Origin: Tupaia tana
Taxonomy: Eukaryota > Chordata > Mammalia > Scandentia > Tupaiidae
DNA: 64,000 nt
Reading direction: 5' to 3'
Assembly: GCA_026018925.1 (NCBI GenBank)
Contig: JAKSZU010000018.1
Location: 29,574,452-29,638,451 of the forward strand
Shown here: positions 10,699 through 21,465 of the stretch, one piece after another
How the letters are laid out: each line of letters opens with the position of its first letter
Position numbering within the stretch: position 1 is the first letter of the stretch
The notes under the pieces: model-generated
Seen by the model: only the letters and a program-made list of their open reading frames with translations
Database searches by the model: none
What the model was told of the DNA's origin: nothing
Program-made: the position numbers and the translations under genes

Positions 10699-10732
10699 AG
10701 AAATAAAATAATATTAAAAAAATATATTTCAG

Positions 10733-10898
10733 GGACTGGCGGGTGGTGTGGTGGTTAAGGTGCTGGACTCCCACATGACCAGCTGGTATGAATCCCAGAC
10801 TTGGTGGCTTGCCTTCTCACGCTCCCTCTTTCTCTTTCTCTCTGGTCAAATTGAATAATAATAATTAATGAATTAAATTAAATAATTCTTTTAAAAAA
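10733..10898 (+). repeat. SINE-B
   Basis: GGGGACTGGCGGGTGGTGTGG to GGTCAAATTGAATAATAAT and a TAATTCTTTTAAAAAA tail. Confidence 0.9.
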
Positions 10899-10906
10899 GT
10901 CTTTCA

Positions 10907-11145
10907 GGGCCAGTTCATGGTATGGTGGTGAATGCAGCTGGATCCCACATGGCTAGCCATACAGTTCAAATCCTGGACCTGGTGGCTTGAGAAGCTCCCT
11001 GGGTGCGTGTGCATGAGTGCCCAAAATCCTGGAGGGGAAGGGATTGTGGTGTGACCACACCCCACTGGGATTGCTCCATGACGTACCCTCTCTCTGTCTC
11101 TCTCTGGCAGGCTCACTTGCCCTCTGGCATATTAAAAACTCTTTG
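10907..11145 (+). repeat. SINE-C, old
   Basis: GGGCCAGTTCATGGTATGGTGG to GCCCTCTGGCATATTAAAA. Confidence 0.8.
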
Positions 11146-12670
11146 TGTGTGTCAAATAAAGAATAAAAATAATGAGTTAAAAACAGTAGAGGTTGTTTGT
11201 GGACAGGACGAGAGTGCTGAAGGTGGTGCTTGAACGCCTCTCAGGCCCAGAGAGGGAAGGCGCTTTCCCAGGCTCACAGGGCAGCGAGCAATAGCCCTGC
11301 TGCAGTTCAGTGTCCCCACGGGTGCTCCTAACCACCCAGATGTGCAAAGAGGACATCCACGTCCGGGATGGTCACGGGTGACGTTGGTGCAGCTGTCCTT
11401 GTGCACTTTCTGTCATTGTGGCAGGGACAGCTGGCGAGCTGTTCCCAGCAGGATTCAGTGTGGACCAAGGACCAAGGCCCCCTAGGCCCCTTGTAGTGGT
11501 CTGGGGGAGTCCTGCCCCAACTCCGTAGGGACTGGAAACCCAGGCGGTGGGGGGAGGGGCTGTTCTTCTGGTCACTCCAGCTAACTTAGCCCTGTAGTGA
11601 CCAAAAAATAAATAAAGAAATAAAGAACCAGAAGCAGCCCGCCCCTTTGCTGTTGGCGGGGTTGGCTGCTCCTGTTTGCCCAAGGGGGAGAGGCTTGGGC
11701 TGCACCAGGTTCTCGCTCGCACTGAGGCAGGGTCAGACCATGCTGGGCCATTCCAGCATTTGCATTTGTCACCTTGTCTGAGGCAGTGGACCTGGGCACA
11801 GCCCCTCCTGGAGGTGGAAATGCTTTTCGAGGTCACCCAGAACCTCAGTGCCTCAGGAAGGTGGTGCCAGGACTGAGGAGACCCTCATGCCAGGCCCTTC
11901 CCACGTCCATTTCCCTGCAGGCCGAGCCCTCCCAGGTGCACGAGGGCCCGTATACCCCTCTGTCTGGGTGGCCATGAAAAGACCAGGACCTTCCTGAGGT
12001 GCCACTCCATGGGGTGCTGGGAATAGAAGCTTCCGGTTACCCGGCTGTGCCCTCTCTGCTCTGGCCTCTAGGGCAAGTGGTGCACCCTCCAAACACAGTG
12101 GGTCCCAGGGAGTGTCCCAGCCTCCTGAGAGTTGGGGACAAGGCTTGGAGAGGGGACCCTGCGCCACAGAGCTCAGGCCCCAGCTCTTAGCATGCATGAC
12201 CTTGCACCAGGTCTGGATCTTTCAAAAGCCTCAGTTTTCTTTCTTTGTGAAATGGGTCAGTTGTGTCCCTTGAGAGAGGGGTGGGCCCAGAGGGAGGGAG
12301 AAGTCCCTGGGAGTGAAGCCTGGAGGGGGCTGGGGCTTGCCAAGGGGTAAGGGCTTCCTGGGAAATCTCTAGTGTTGGGGGGCTCAGGCAGGCCTTGTGG
12401 AGTGGGGCAGGGGACTCCCGAGAGAGGGAAGGGGGGAGGAAGGGATCAGGGGGCAGGTGGTTCCTGTTTCTGGAACCCCACCAGGGGCATGGCCACTTGC
12501 TCTGGGAGCCAGAGAAGACTGTGGATGTGACAGCAGGGGCCCCACCTGCCTTCACTCACCTGGGGGCAGCCTGTGGAGGGGCCTGACCTCGGAGGCCAGA
12601 CTGAGGACTGGGGTGGGTTAAGTGGGAGGCAGTTGGAGTTCATGTTGAGAAGACTTTTCTGAAACTGAGA
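11146..12670. other. GC-rich single-copy intronic block
   Basis: No exon recognised. 12125-12275 resembles a plus-strand MIR (AGCCTCAGTTTTCTTTCTTTGTGAAATG region). Overlapping open frames reflect base composition. Confidence 0.45.
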
Positions 12671-12672
12671 GA

Positions 12673-12850
12673 GAGGTGGCCAGACAGTGGCACGGTGGGA
12701 AATCCTGGCATCTGCAAGGCCGACCATCCTGGGAAGGTTCCTGGAGACCTCTCCGAGTGCGCCAGGCACGTGTCCGTGAGCCAGGTCTGGGTGTGGGTCA
12801 TGGTGTCGTGACTCTGCCGGGGCGCTGCCTCACTGTCAAGAAGGAATAAC
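12673..12850 (+). repeat. SINE-D, diverged
   Basis: GGCCAGACAGTGGCACGG head, GGGAAGGTTCCTGGAGACC and GCCAGGCACGTGTCCGTGAG. Weak match. Confidence 0.5.
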
Positions 12851-12872
12851 TAAGTAAACCTTAGAAACAAGC

Positions 12873-13180
12873 CCGAGCCAGCCTGGCGTGGGTGTGGCTA
12901 AGGCAGCTGATCCCACAGGGCCGAATGAGCGGTCCAAGCCACTGGAGGACTGGGGGCTTGAGAAACACGCCAGGCACATGTCTGTGCGCATCCAAAATCC
13001 CAGAAGGAGTTGTACACTGTAAAGACATGCGATTAAATGTAAATAAATAAATAAAAGTTAAAAAGAAAAACAAAATCTCGAAAGGAGAGAAGAAGGAAAA
13101 GGGTGTGGCATGACCATCCCCCAAGGTGGGGGTGATTTTTCACTTTCTGTCTCCCTCTGGCAGTATTTTTAAAAATAACA
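12873..13180 (+). repeat. SINE-C, old, split by a small A-tailed insertion
   Basis: The left part ends CAAAATCCCAGAAGGAG (12993-13009). The right part restarts CAAAATCTCGAAAGGAG (13071-13087) and runs to CCCTCTGGCAGTATTTTT. Confidence 0.8.
13010..13070 (+). mobile_element. short retroposed RNA fragment inside SINE
   Basis: About 61 bp ending in AATAAATAAATAAAAG and an A-rich tail, between a 14/17 matched duplication of host sequence. This looks like LINE-driven insertion of an RNA 3' end. Confidence 0.55.
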
Positions 13181-13186
13181 ATGGAG

Positions 13187-13480
13187 GAGACCAGCAGTTA
13201 ACATAATGGCTATGTCGCTAGACTCCCACGTAGTTGACTGCGGTTCGTGTCCTTAACCGGGTGGCTTAAACTCACGCCGGGTACGTGTGCATGCGTGCCC
13301 AAGATCCTGAGAAGAAAATGGAGGAGAAGGGATTGGGGCATGGCCATCCCCCCTGGGGGGTGATCTCTCGCTTTCTGTCTCTCTGTCTCTCTCTGTCTGT
13401 CTGGCGAGCGCACGCGCCCTATAGCAAAAAAAAAAAAAAAAAAAAAAAAAGAAAAGAAAACCCTCTCAAAAAAAATAAAA
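13187..13480 (+). repeat. SINE-A
   Basis: GACCAGCAGTTAACATAATGG head and CCCCCCTGGGGGG palindrome; ends GCGCCCTATAGC plus about 28 A. Confidence 0.94.
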
Positions 13481-13493
13481 AATAAAAAAACAA

Positions 13494-13665
13494 CGGAGGC
13501 CAGTAGGTGGTACAGTGGGTAAGGCGCTGGACTCCCACATGGTTGACTGCTGTACGAGTCTCAGACCTGGTGGCTTGCTTTCTCACTTTCCCTCTCTGGT
13601 CAAATTAAATAATAATAATAATAATCATAATAATAAATCAGATAATTCTTTAAAAGAAAAGACAA
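13494..13665 (+). repeat. SINE-B
   Basis: GGCCAGTAGGTGGTACAGTGG to GGTCAAATTAAATAATAAT and CAGATAATTCTTTAAAAG. Confidence 0.92.
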
Positions 13666-14855
13666 CAATATGCCAGCCCTGAGTGGAGCCTCGATTTCTC
13701 AACATGCAAGTTACAAACAGGCTGGACCTCGGCCCGGGATCTGGGCTGCGCGCCCTGGGAGGTGTACAGCCCACCTGTACTTCTGGGATTTCAAAGCTCT
13801 CGGGCTTGGCGAAGGATAATGGGATAAAGGCTGCATGTGGAAAGCTTTCAGATGATGCGGGCCCTGACCCTCTCTCCATCGTCCTCTTCCTTGCCTGTGA
13901 CAGTCCCAGGAGGTGTGCCCAGGCTGGGAGCTGGGTGCAGTCCCAGGGCCTAGACCATGCCTGGCACAGCACGGGCCCTCAGGAGGCTTTGTTGAGTGAC
14001 TCATTTTGGCCACTCCGGCTGTTTCTCAGATAAAGACAGAGAGGCTCAGCGCTATGGCCTGCTGCCCAGACCCGTTCACCAGGGGCTGGGTTCTGAACAT
14101 GCTCTGGCTCTTCCTGGAGCACCAGGCCCTACGACTCCAGGATTCTAGAAAACTTCAGGCATGGTGTGGAATTCCAAGGTGCTTCCCCTCGACCCCCCTC
14201 TCACACAGGGAGGGGTGTGCGTGGCAGGCTTTGTTGTGGCCAGTCCAGGCGCCTGGAGCCTCTGTCCCCTGCCCCTTTGTCTCGTGTGATACAATGGGTG
14301 GCTTTCTGTTCCCATAAAGTCCCTTTCAGCGTAGGAAGAAGGGCCAGGGTGGGGGTGGAGGCTGGGCCTGGCCAGGCCAAGTTCTGCGTGTCCTCAGGCC
14401 GCCCAGATGTGCCCTCAGTGAGGGAACCCCAGGAAGGGTTGGCTTTGGGTCCCTGGATGGTGCAGGGCTGAGGCGGGAGGCTGGGCAGGATGCTGCAGGG
14501 CCCTCCTGGCAGCCTGGGGCTGTACATGTTGTTTCTAAAGCATTTAAAAAGCTGAAGGTTTCACAGAGAAACCCAGACTTCTCGTGTCTCTTGCAGTGTC
14601 CGCTACCCCAGCAGACCCATCATCCCAGACTCCGGGGTGCGGCGCTTCTGCTCCAGAGACCCCACCTGGGCCACCTGGGTTATTTCTGAGACCTGGCAGT
14701 GGCTGAGTTTGCAAGTTTGAGACCGGGGGGTGTCAACCTCCAGACTGGGGCGCTTCCTCTCCTGTGGCTTCAGGGATCAAGGCCCCCTCATTCTGGTATT
14801 TACTTACTCCCCGTCCCTGGACCTAGTTCTATGGCTTCTAACTTTATTTTATGTT
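13666..14855. other. GC-rich single-copy intronic block
   Basis: No repeat or known exon recognised. Confidence 0.4.
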
Positions 14856-14867
14856 TATAAAAATTAT

Positions 14868-15056
14868 GTATTTAACTGTATTTATTATTATTGTTATTAT
14901 TATTATTATTATTTTAAATTTGCTATAGGGCATGTGTGCTCACCAGAGAGAAACAGACAGACAGAGAGGGAAAGTGAGAAAGCAAGCCACCAGGTTCAGG
15001 ACTCAAACCATGGTCATCCATGTGAGAACCCAGCAGTATAACTATCATGCCACCTT
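14868..15056 (-). repeat. SINE-B
   Basis: (TTA)n, TTTGCTATAGGGCATGTG, AAAGTGAGAAAGCAAGCC, head truncated at ATCATGCCACCTTTT. Confidence 0.9.
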
Positions 15057-15077
15057 TTGTTTTTAATTTTAAAAGTT

Positions 15078-15331
15078 TTTTTTTAAAATGTTGGAGCGTG
15101 TCTTCACCAGAAGCCGGGGGCAGAGAGAGAGAGGAAACAAAGGAGACTAAGCCTCTCGATGGAGCCGGTCACACTATAACCCTTTTTCCTTTCATTCTCC
15201 ATCCCACTGGGATCCTGGGCATGCGTGCCTGCTTGCCGTGAAACGGACAGGGCTGGGACTTGAACCCTGCTCTGCCATGTGGGATCTGGTTTCCTCTGCA
15301 CAGTATCTAACCACTACGCACGAGGGCAGCC
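15078..15331 (-). repeat. SINE-C/D, old
   Basis: TTGGAGCGTGTCTTCACCAG, TCATTCTCCATCCCACTGG, GATCCTGGGCATGCGTGCC and a GGGACTTGAACCCTG region. Confidence 0.75.
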
Positions 15332-15989
15332 TCGTTTTAGCTTTTTCTTTCATGTTATTTCACCTACATGGCACTCCCTGAGAGGTGACCAGGATGAGCT
15401 TCCCCCTTCCCAACTCCCTCAAGGGTCAGACAAGGAACCAGACCAGAAAAGGTAGCCGATGCTCCCAAGGCCACACAGCAGGGCTGCAGGAATCTGAGCC
15501 TGCCCAGGAGTTAGGGATGGTTAAAAAGAGAGTTGGGGACTGTCCCTGGGTCATGCTGGCTGGGTTGGTAGAATCCTTGCCCTGGAGGAGGCCTGTGTTG
15601 AGAGTGTTGGGCCTCAGATTGTGAGGGACTTTGGGGAGCAGTGGGCCAAACCTCCCTGTTCCCACTGTACGAGGGGGGAAGAGGGGAAACTGAGGCCTAA
15701 AGGGGAAAGGGGCCTTCCCAAGTCCCAAGGACCCTCAGGAGTAAGGAGTTGAGGGGGTACAGCTCCTGGGGGCCCTAGGCCTGGCTGGACCTCTGGGGCC
15801 CTTGCTGGGAGCCCAGTGCCTTATCTGTGAGAGGTCAGGCCCACACTAGCACCCTTATCTCTCCGGCCTGGCGCCTGGTGCCTGGTGCTTGTGCTTAGAT
15901 ACATTCATGACCTCACTGGGCCTCACACTAAGGAGCCAGACACAGTCACCGCTGCAGGGCATGAGGGTACAACTGCCTTGGAAACCAAC

Positions 15990-15995
<6 letters not shown>
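15332..15995. other. non-coding intronic sequence
   Basis: Single-copy, GC-rich. Nothing coding recognised. Confidence 0.4.
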
Positions 15996-15996
<1 letters not shown>

Positions 15997-16021
<25 letters not shown>

Positions 16022-16269
16022 TTAATCTTATTTATTTAATTTAGTTTGCTATAGAGCGTATGTGCTCACTGGAGGGAGGGAAGGAGGGAGAGGAAGAGTG
16101 GCCCAGAGACCACGCCACAGTCCCTTCTCTTCCATTCTCCTCTTGGGGTTTTGGGCAAACATGCACACGTGCCCAGTGTATTTTCCAGGCTGCCAGGTCC
16201 AGAACTCGAACTGTGCAGTCAGCCGTGTGGGATCCAGCCACCTTCACCACCATACCAACACCTCTGGCC
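15997..16269 (-). repeat. SINE-C with (TG)n at its tail
   Basis: (TG)n 15997-16020, TTTGCTATAGAGCGTATG, TTCCATTCTCCTCTTGGGG and CCAGAACTCGAACTGTGC. Confidence 0.85.
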
Positions 16270-16286
16270 TTCTTTTGTGCTTTTAA

Positions 16287-16505
16287 AGTTTATTTATTCT
16301 ATGAGCAAGAGAGAAAGACAGAAAGAGAGAAAAAGCACCCCCAGCAGGGCCTTAATGCTGTGACCCACTCCCAGCTTCAGCCAGACCCAGACCGTGGGCA
16401 CACGCATTCCGGTGGACGCATGGAGCTCTCCAGAGTTGAACCTGGAACCTTCCCATGTTGGTCAACCTTGCAGAGCGTGTTTTATTGCTGCACCACTGCC
16501 CAGCC
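16287..16505 (-). repeat. SINE-D, best-preserved copy
   Basis: AGCACCCCCAGCAGGGCC, CTCCCAGCTTCAGCCAGACC, CCGTGGGCACACGCATTCC, GAACCTGGAACCTTCCCATG and GTGTTTTATTGCTGCACCAC. Read on its own strand, TGGTGCAGCAATAA and GGTTCAACTC look like tRNA A and B boxes. Confidence 0.8.
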
Positions 16506-16519
16506 GTCACAACCCATAT

Positions 16520-16716
16520 TCTTTTTTTTCTTTTTTTTTTTTTAAGAATTATTTATTTAATTTTATTTATTAATATTATTTTTTAATTGGCTATAGGGGA
16601 CATGCAGTCAGTGGAGAGAGAGAAAATGAGAAAGCAAGTCGCCAGGTCTGGGACTTGAACCATGGTCAGCCATGTGGGAGTTCAGTGCTCCAATCACACA
16701 CTGCCTGCTAGCCCCC
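16520..16716 (-). repeat. SINE-B
   Basis: TTTAAGAATTATTTATTTAA tail to CTGCCTGCTAGCCCCC head end. Confidence 0.92.
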
Positions 16717-17286
16717 AAACTCACATTCTTAACCCCCAGAGTGACAGGGACACTCGAACATGTTGAGTGTTAAGCGGGGTTCTGGGGAACATCTCACCTC
16801 CATCCCAAAGCCACCCCATGAGGTAGACACGTTCTGACGGAAGGACGCAGGCCCAGAACGCTTGAGCACTTTGCCTAAGGTCACGCAGCCAGGAGATGGC
16901 TGGGCTAGATCCCAAATCCAAGGAGTTGCTGTCCAGCCTCCCATTGTGACAGATGCTAACCTCTCACGGTGACATAGATCATGCCATCCACCCAGATGCA
17001 GAACGGCAAAGAAAAACATGGTTTCCTGAGCTGCCCAGACATACGCAGACTAGGTAGTTCAGACCGCCTAGAAAGGCGTCTCACAGCCCTGGAGGCCAGG
17101 CGTCTGGAATCTGGGCACTGGCAGGGCGGGTTCCTTCCGGAAGCTGTGAGGTAGGATCTGCTCCAGGCTTCTCTCCTGGGACTGGTGGTGTCCAGCAGCC
17201 CTCGGGGTCTCTTGACTTGCAGACGTATCACTCCAGTCTCTAATTCCTCCTTCTTAGGTGTGCTTGTGTGGGCCTCGGTGTCAAAC
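16717..17286. other. single-copy intronic sequence with MIR
   Basis: 16795-16935 resembles a minus-strand MIR (CTTTGCCTAAGGTCACGCAG). The rest is unassigned. Confidence 0.5.
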
Positions 17287-17400
17287 GTCTCTTTTCTTTT
17301 CTTTTCTTTTCTTTTCTTTTCTTTTCTTTTCTTTTCTTTTCTTTTCTTTTCTTTTCTTTTCTTTTTTTCTTTTCTCTCTCTCTCTTTCTTTCTTCCTTGC
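17287..17400. repeat. (CTTTT)n pentanucleotide microsatellite
   Basis: About 15 units, grown from the poly-T side of the next SINE. Confidence 0.95.
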
Positions 17401-17628
17401 TTTTTAAAAAATATTTTTGCCATAGAGTGCATGCACTTGCCAGAAAGAGAGAGGAGGTGAGAAATCAACCCCAGGGAGATGGCCATGCCATAGTCCATTC
17501 TCCTCTTGAGATTTTGGTCACACGTATACACACCTGGGGTGAATTTCCAGCTGCTAGATCCAAGACTCGAACCACGGAGTCAACCATGTGGGATCCAACG
17601 CCTTAGCCACCACGCCACTTGCTGGCCC
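17401..17628 (-). repeat. SINE-C
   Basis: ATTTTTGCCATAGAGTGC to CCACGCCACTTGCTGGCCC. Confidence 0.9.
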
Positions 17629-17729
17629 TGTCCCTTCTTACAAGGACACTAGACCTTGGTTTAGGGCCCACCCTCATGCCATGTGACCACATCCTATCAG
17701 GAGACATCTACAAAGACCTTATCTTTTTT

Positions 17730-17976
17730 GGGAACCAGCAGTTAGCGTAATGGCTATGTCGCTGGACTCCCACGTAGTCAACCACGGTTTGCGTCCCAGA
17801 CCCGGTGGCTTAAAACTCACGCCAGGTGCGTGTGCGTGCGTGCCCAAGATCCCAAGAGGAGAATGGAGGAGAAGGGATTGCGGCATGACCATCCCCCCTG
17901 GGGGTGATTTCTTGCTTTCTGTCTCTATGTCTCTCTCTGTCTGTCCGGCGAGCGCACGCGCCCTATAGCGAAAACC

Positions 17977-18004
<28 letters not shown>
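17730..18004 (+). repeat. SINE-A with perfect 15-bp TSD
   Basis: AAAGACCTTATCTTT at 17712-17726 and 18005-18019. Intact A box; the B box is altered to GGTTTGCGTCC. Confidence 0.95.
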
Positions 18005-18007
<3 letters not shown>

Positions 18008-18021
18008 GACCTTATCTTTAA

Positions 18022-18176
18022 AAAAAAAAAAAGAATTATTTATTTAATTTAATTTACTTTTTTATTATTTAATTTGACGGGAGAGAGAGAAAGTAAGCCA
18101 CCAGGTCCAGGACTTGAACCACAGCCAGACATGTGGGAGTCAACCTCTTAATCACCATGCTACCTGCTGGCTCTGC
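18022..18176 (-). repeat. SINE-B
   Basis: AAGAATTATTTATTTAATTT to CACCATGCTACCTGCTGGCT. Confidence 0.9.
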
Positions 18177-18240
18177 AAAGACTTTATTTCCAATTAAACT
18201 CACATTCAACAGGCATTGCGGGTTTGGCCTTGAATATGTC

Positions 18241-18944
18241 TTGTGGGACACAGCTGAGGTCCAACAAAACATAAGAGGAAGTACCCCCCAGTCACTAACG
18301 GGCACATACATGCAGCACGTGGGCATGGCCTGGCTGGCTGGCACTGCCTGGCTGGCTGGCGCTGCGGGCAGTCTCTGGAGAAACTGGTGGGGCTGCCTGC
18401 TGGAGCAGGCTTGCCTCTGGGCCAGGCAAGGGGCCTTTGTGACAAATCCCTCCTGCCCTGCAGGTGGTTTTAATAAAACATCTCTCATAGCCCATTGTTT
18501 AGACACTCTTTGGAGATGCAGAGGTCCTGTGAATGTGTCATTTGACATCACAGTCCCTTTTTAAAGAAAAAGTTCCTAATCCAGATTTTTCAGGTTTCCA
18601 GGAAAGAAAGGGCCTGTACTCTAGAGATTTCCAGAGGGGTTCCTTTGTTTATCTGTAGAGCCTGCCTGGGGAGGCACCGCAGGGAACTCAGAGAGTTCGG
18701 GAGGGGGAGGATGGGCTTTGGCTGTGAGCATGTACGCACGCGCAGGGTGAAAGAGATGAACACCTCCAGAGAAACACGGGGACAGAGGAACACACAGGCG
18801 AGAGAGGCGTGCACTGGCTCAGGGATAAAGGCACAGCGTTCTGCCCTTCCCCAGAGACCCCGTGCCTCCCCCGTGTCCCCAGACCTTTGCTCTCAGGCCG
18901 CCTTCCAATGGGCTCTTTCTCACCCCCTTACCTAAAATCACAAC
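18241..18944. other. single-copy intronic sequence with minisatellite-like core
   Basis: GGCTGGCACTGCCTGGCTGG-type repeats of 10-20 bp at about 18328-18365. Otherwise unassigned. Confidence 0.4.
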
Positions 18945-19134
18945 ATTGGGGGCCATTTGGTGGTGCAGTGGTAAACCAGGAGCCTCTGTGAGGCGGGCCA
19001 TGGGAGGTTTCCTGTGGCTCAGCAGACCTCCCTGGACACCCAGGCACCTGTGCCCGTGATCAGGGGTGTGTGTGTGGGGGTGTGGATCACCGTGTCGGGA
19101 GACCTGCTCAGGGCACTGTCTCCCTGCCTCCTCC

Positions 19135-19180
<46 letters not shown>

Positions 19181-19200
19181 GAAAGAAATAGAAACTTAAT
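18945..19200 (+). repeat. SINE-D with (TC)n
   Basis: GGGGGCCATTTGGTGGTGCAG head. The body ends in (CT)n at 19139-19177 and an A-rich end. Confidence 0.6.
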
Positions 19201-19249
19201 GCAATAGTGACCCCACTTCCCCCAAAGCACTTAAAGAAAGTAAGTGCTA

Positions 19250-19401
19250 GGGCCAGCAGGTGGTATGGTGGTTAAAACGCTGGACTCCTACATGGCCGGC
19301 CCTGGTTTGAGTCCTGGACCTGGTGACTTGCTTTCACACTTTCTCTCTTGTTCTCTCTGTCTCTCTCTGGTGAATTTTAAAAAACCAAAAACATATATAT
19401 A

Positions 19402-19445
<44 letters not shown>

Positions 19446-19500
19446 TACACACACACACACACATAATAGTAATAAATAAAAGAAATCTTCAGAAAAAGTA
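19250..19500 (+). repeat. SINE-B with (TA)n(CA)n tail
   Basis: GGGCCAGCAGGTGGTATGGTGG head. The tail has become (AT)n then (AC)n at 19397-19462. Flanked by AGTAAGTGCT at 19239 and 19497. Confidence 0.9.
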
Positions 19501-19514
19501 AGTGCTTTTACTTA

Positions 19515-19795
19515 TTTTGGGGTTTTCTTTCTTTCTTTCTTTCTTTCTTTTTTTTTTAAAGATTTTTGCTATGGGGTTTGCATGCTCAGTGGAGAGACAG
19601 AGAAAGCAAAAAAAAATCACTCCCCAGGGGAGATGGCCACACCACAATCCCTTCTCCGCTATTCTCCTCTCTGGATTTTGGGCACCCCTGTTCATACGCC
19701 TAGAGTAAATGTCAAGCCACTGGGTCCAGGACTCAAACCATGGAGTCAGCCATGTGGGATCCAACGCTTTAACTACCATGCCACTTGCTAGCCCT
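19515..19795 (-). repeat. SINE-C with (TTTC)n tail
   Basis: (CTTT)n, GATTTTTGCTATGGGGTTTG, and CATGCCACTTGCTAGCCC. Confidence 0.9.
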
Positions 19796-19855
19796 GTTTC
19801 TCTTATAAGGACTACAAACCCTGGATTAGGGCCCATCAGAATGCATATGATCAGG
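19796..19855 (-). repeat. MLT1-like fragment
   Basis: TTATAAGGACTACAAACCC and GATTAGGGCCCATCAGAATG echo the LTR sequence at 17629. Short. Confidence 0.45.
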
Positions 19856-19920
19856 GAACTCGAACCATGGTTGGCCAGGTGGGAATCCAGTGACGGAACC
19901 GCTACGCCATCTGCTGGCCC
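19856..19920 (-). repeat. SINE head fragment
   Basis: AACTCGAACCATGGTTGGCC to CCATCTGCTGGCCC. Only the tRNA-like part is present. Confidence 0.8.
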
Positions 19921-20984
19921 TGTATTTGGGGTTTCATCTGTGCTCCTGGGTAGAGCAGGAGCCCTCTGAGAGAAGGGCTACGGCTCACCCAGCCGCAGGT
20001 GCTCGGTGACTACTTGTGGGCTATATAAACACAAAGACGTGTGCAGAGAGACCCGGGAAAGTGAGAAAGGGAAAGTGAGACGGTGTCTGGTCCAGTCGGT
20101 GTCTGGTTGTGGATGAGCGTTCTGGGAAGAGGGGCCAAAGCCCTGGTCCTGGGCAGAGGTTTGGGAGCAGACGGCTGAGTCAGGGGCTCTGCTTCCCCCT
20201 CTGCTCCCAGGTACCTCTTACGTCCTCCTTCCTCTCAACAGTGGGGTAAGCCCATGATAGGACCACAAGTCCCCTGGCCCCTTTCTCAGCTGGAGCATGG
20301 GGCGACAGCAGGACAGGGTCTGTGGGGCCCTGCTGGGAGGGATCCATTAGGCCCTATGACTTTGGGCCAAGAGGCCTGGGTCTGGCTTCCTGGCAGGGCC
20401 AACCAGGCCAGAAAAGGAGTCAGCAAAGGTGAGGGTGCCCTGGGCTGGGCGCTCCGGGACCAGGAGAAACCAGTCTGTCTGGTTCACATGGAGGAGTGGA
20501 CCTTCCTTGTTCTGGAGCAGGAACCGAGGCCCTCTCTGGGCACAGATCCAGGCAGCTCTGTCAGCAGGAGCACTAGGCATGCCCGCTGCTGCTCACCTAC
20601 CCCTCTTCCGCTGCCTCTCCCTACTGCCTCTCCCCCGGGGCTGAGGCTACTGAGCTGGAAACCTGGGGTGAGACCGGAGCGTCGGGCAGGGGAGCCCAGC
20701 TGCGGTGCCCCCATTTTCTATACTTTGCAGCAGTGCGGGCTCCAGGGAGGGTGGTTACTGGGTTCCGGTCCTGTGCCACCCTTTCCCCACGGTAAACAGA
20801 CACCCCCTTGGGTTTCTACTTGGAAAATGGGGTTAGTAGCACAGACTTAGGAAGGGGCATGGGGGAAGTCAATGAAACGAAGAAGGGGAGGTGTTTCCCA
20901 TGCCTGGCACACAGTGGGTAGGGGTGAGGGGAGGTCTGAGTATAGTTCGGATGACAAGTAGGTGGTGAACCTTAGTGTACACCA
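19921..20984. other. GC-rich single-copy intronic block
   Basis: A 198-codon open frame at 20254-20850 (+) has no recognisable domain and is probably chance in GC-rich DNA. Confidence 0.4.
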
Positions 20985-21465
20985 AATTTGCTTTTCTTTC
21001 TCTTTTTAATTTTTTTTTTCTTTTTAAACTTTTTGCAACTTGTGCTCGCTGGAGAGAAACAGAAGGAAAGAGAGAAAGGGAAAGGGAGAGATCACCCCCA
21101 ACAGGGATTGGCCATGCTGCAGTCCCTTCTTTTTTTTTTTTTTTTTTAAGAATTATTTTATTTAACTTTATTTATTATTATTATTTTCCAGTTTGATCTG
21201 AGAGAGTGAGAGAGGGAAAGTGAGAAAGCAAAAGCCACCAGGTCAGGGACTTGAACTGCGGTCAGCCATGTAGGGAGTCCAGTGCCTTTAACCACCACAC
21301 CGCTTGCTGGGCCCAGTCCCTTCTAAATATATCCTCCTCTCAGGATTTTGGGCACACACACCCATGTGCCTGGTGTGTTTTCCAAGTCGCCAGGTCTGGG
21401 ACTTGAGCCACACGCTTGGCCATGTGGGATCCAGCCACCTTGACTAGCTCACCACCTGGCTGGGC
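20985..21465 (-). repeat. SINE-C split by SINE-B
   Basis: Left half 20985-21130, right half 21316-21465 (CCTCCTCTCAGGATTTTGGG to CCTGGCTGGGCCC). Confidence 0.88.
21131..21315 (-). repeat. SINE-B nested in SINE-C
   Basis: Flanked by CAGTCCCTTCT on both sides. Tail TTTTAAGAATTATTTTATTT, head end CCGCTTGCTGGGCC. Confidence 0.93.

Larger units (their letters stand above)
17629..18240 (-). repeat. MLT1-like MaLR LTR fragment, split by two SINEs
   Basis: CTTACAAGGACACTAGACC, TTTAGGGCCCACCCTCATGC and ATCTACAAAGACCTTATC, continuing at 18177 with AAAGACTTTATTTCCAAT and GAATATGTCTTGTGGGACAC. This is the layout of a reversed MLT1 LTR. Confidence 0.6.

Noticed and set aside
16956-17531. 191-codon minus-strand open frame with a Lys/Glu-rich centre
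   Set aside because: The KRKEK stretch is the (AAAAG)n microsatellite and the ends are a SINE and MIR.
20254-20850. 198-codon plus-strand open frame in PLLP intron 1
   Set aside because: No recognisable domain, low-complexity GC-rich composition, competing open frames on both strands.
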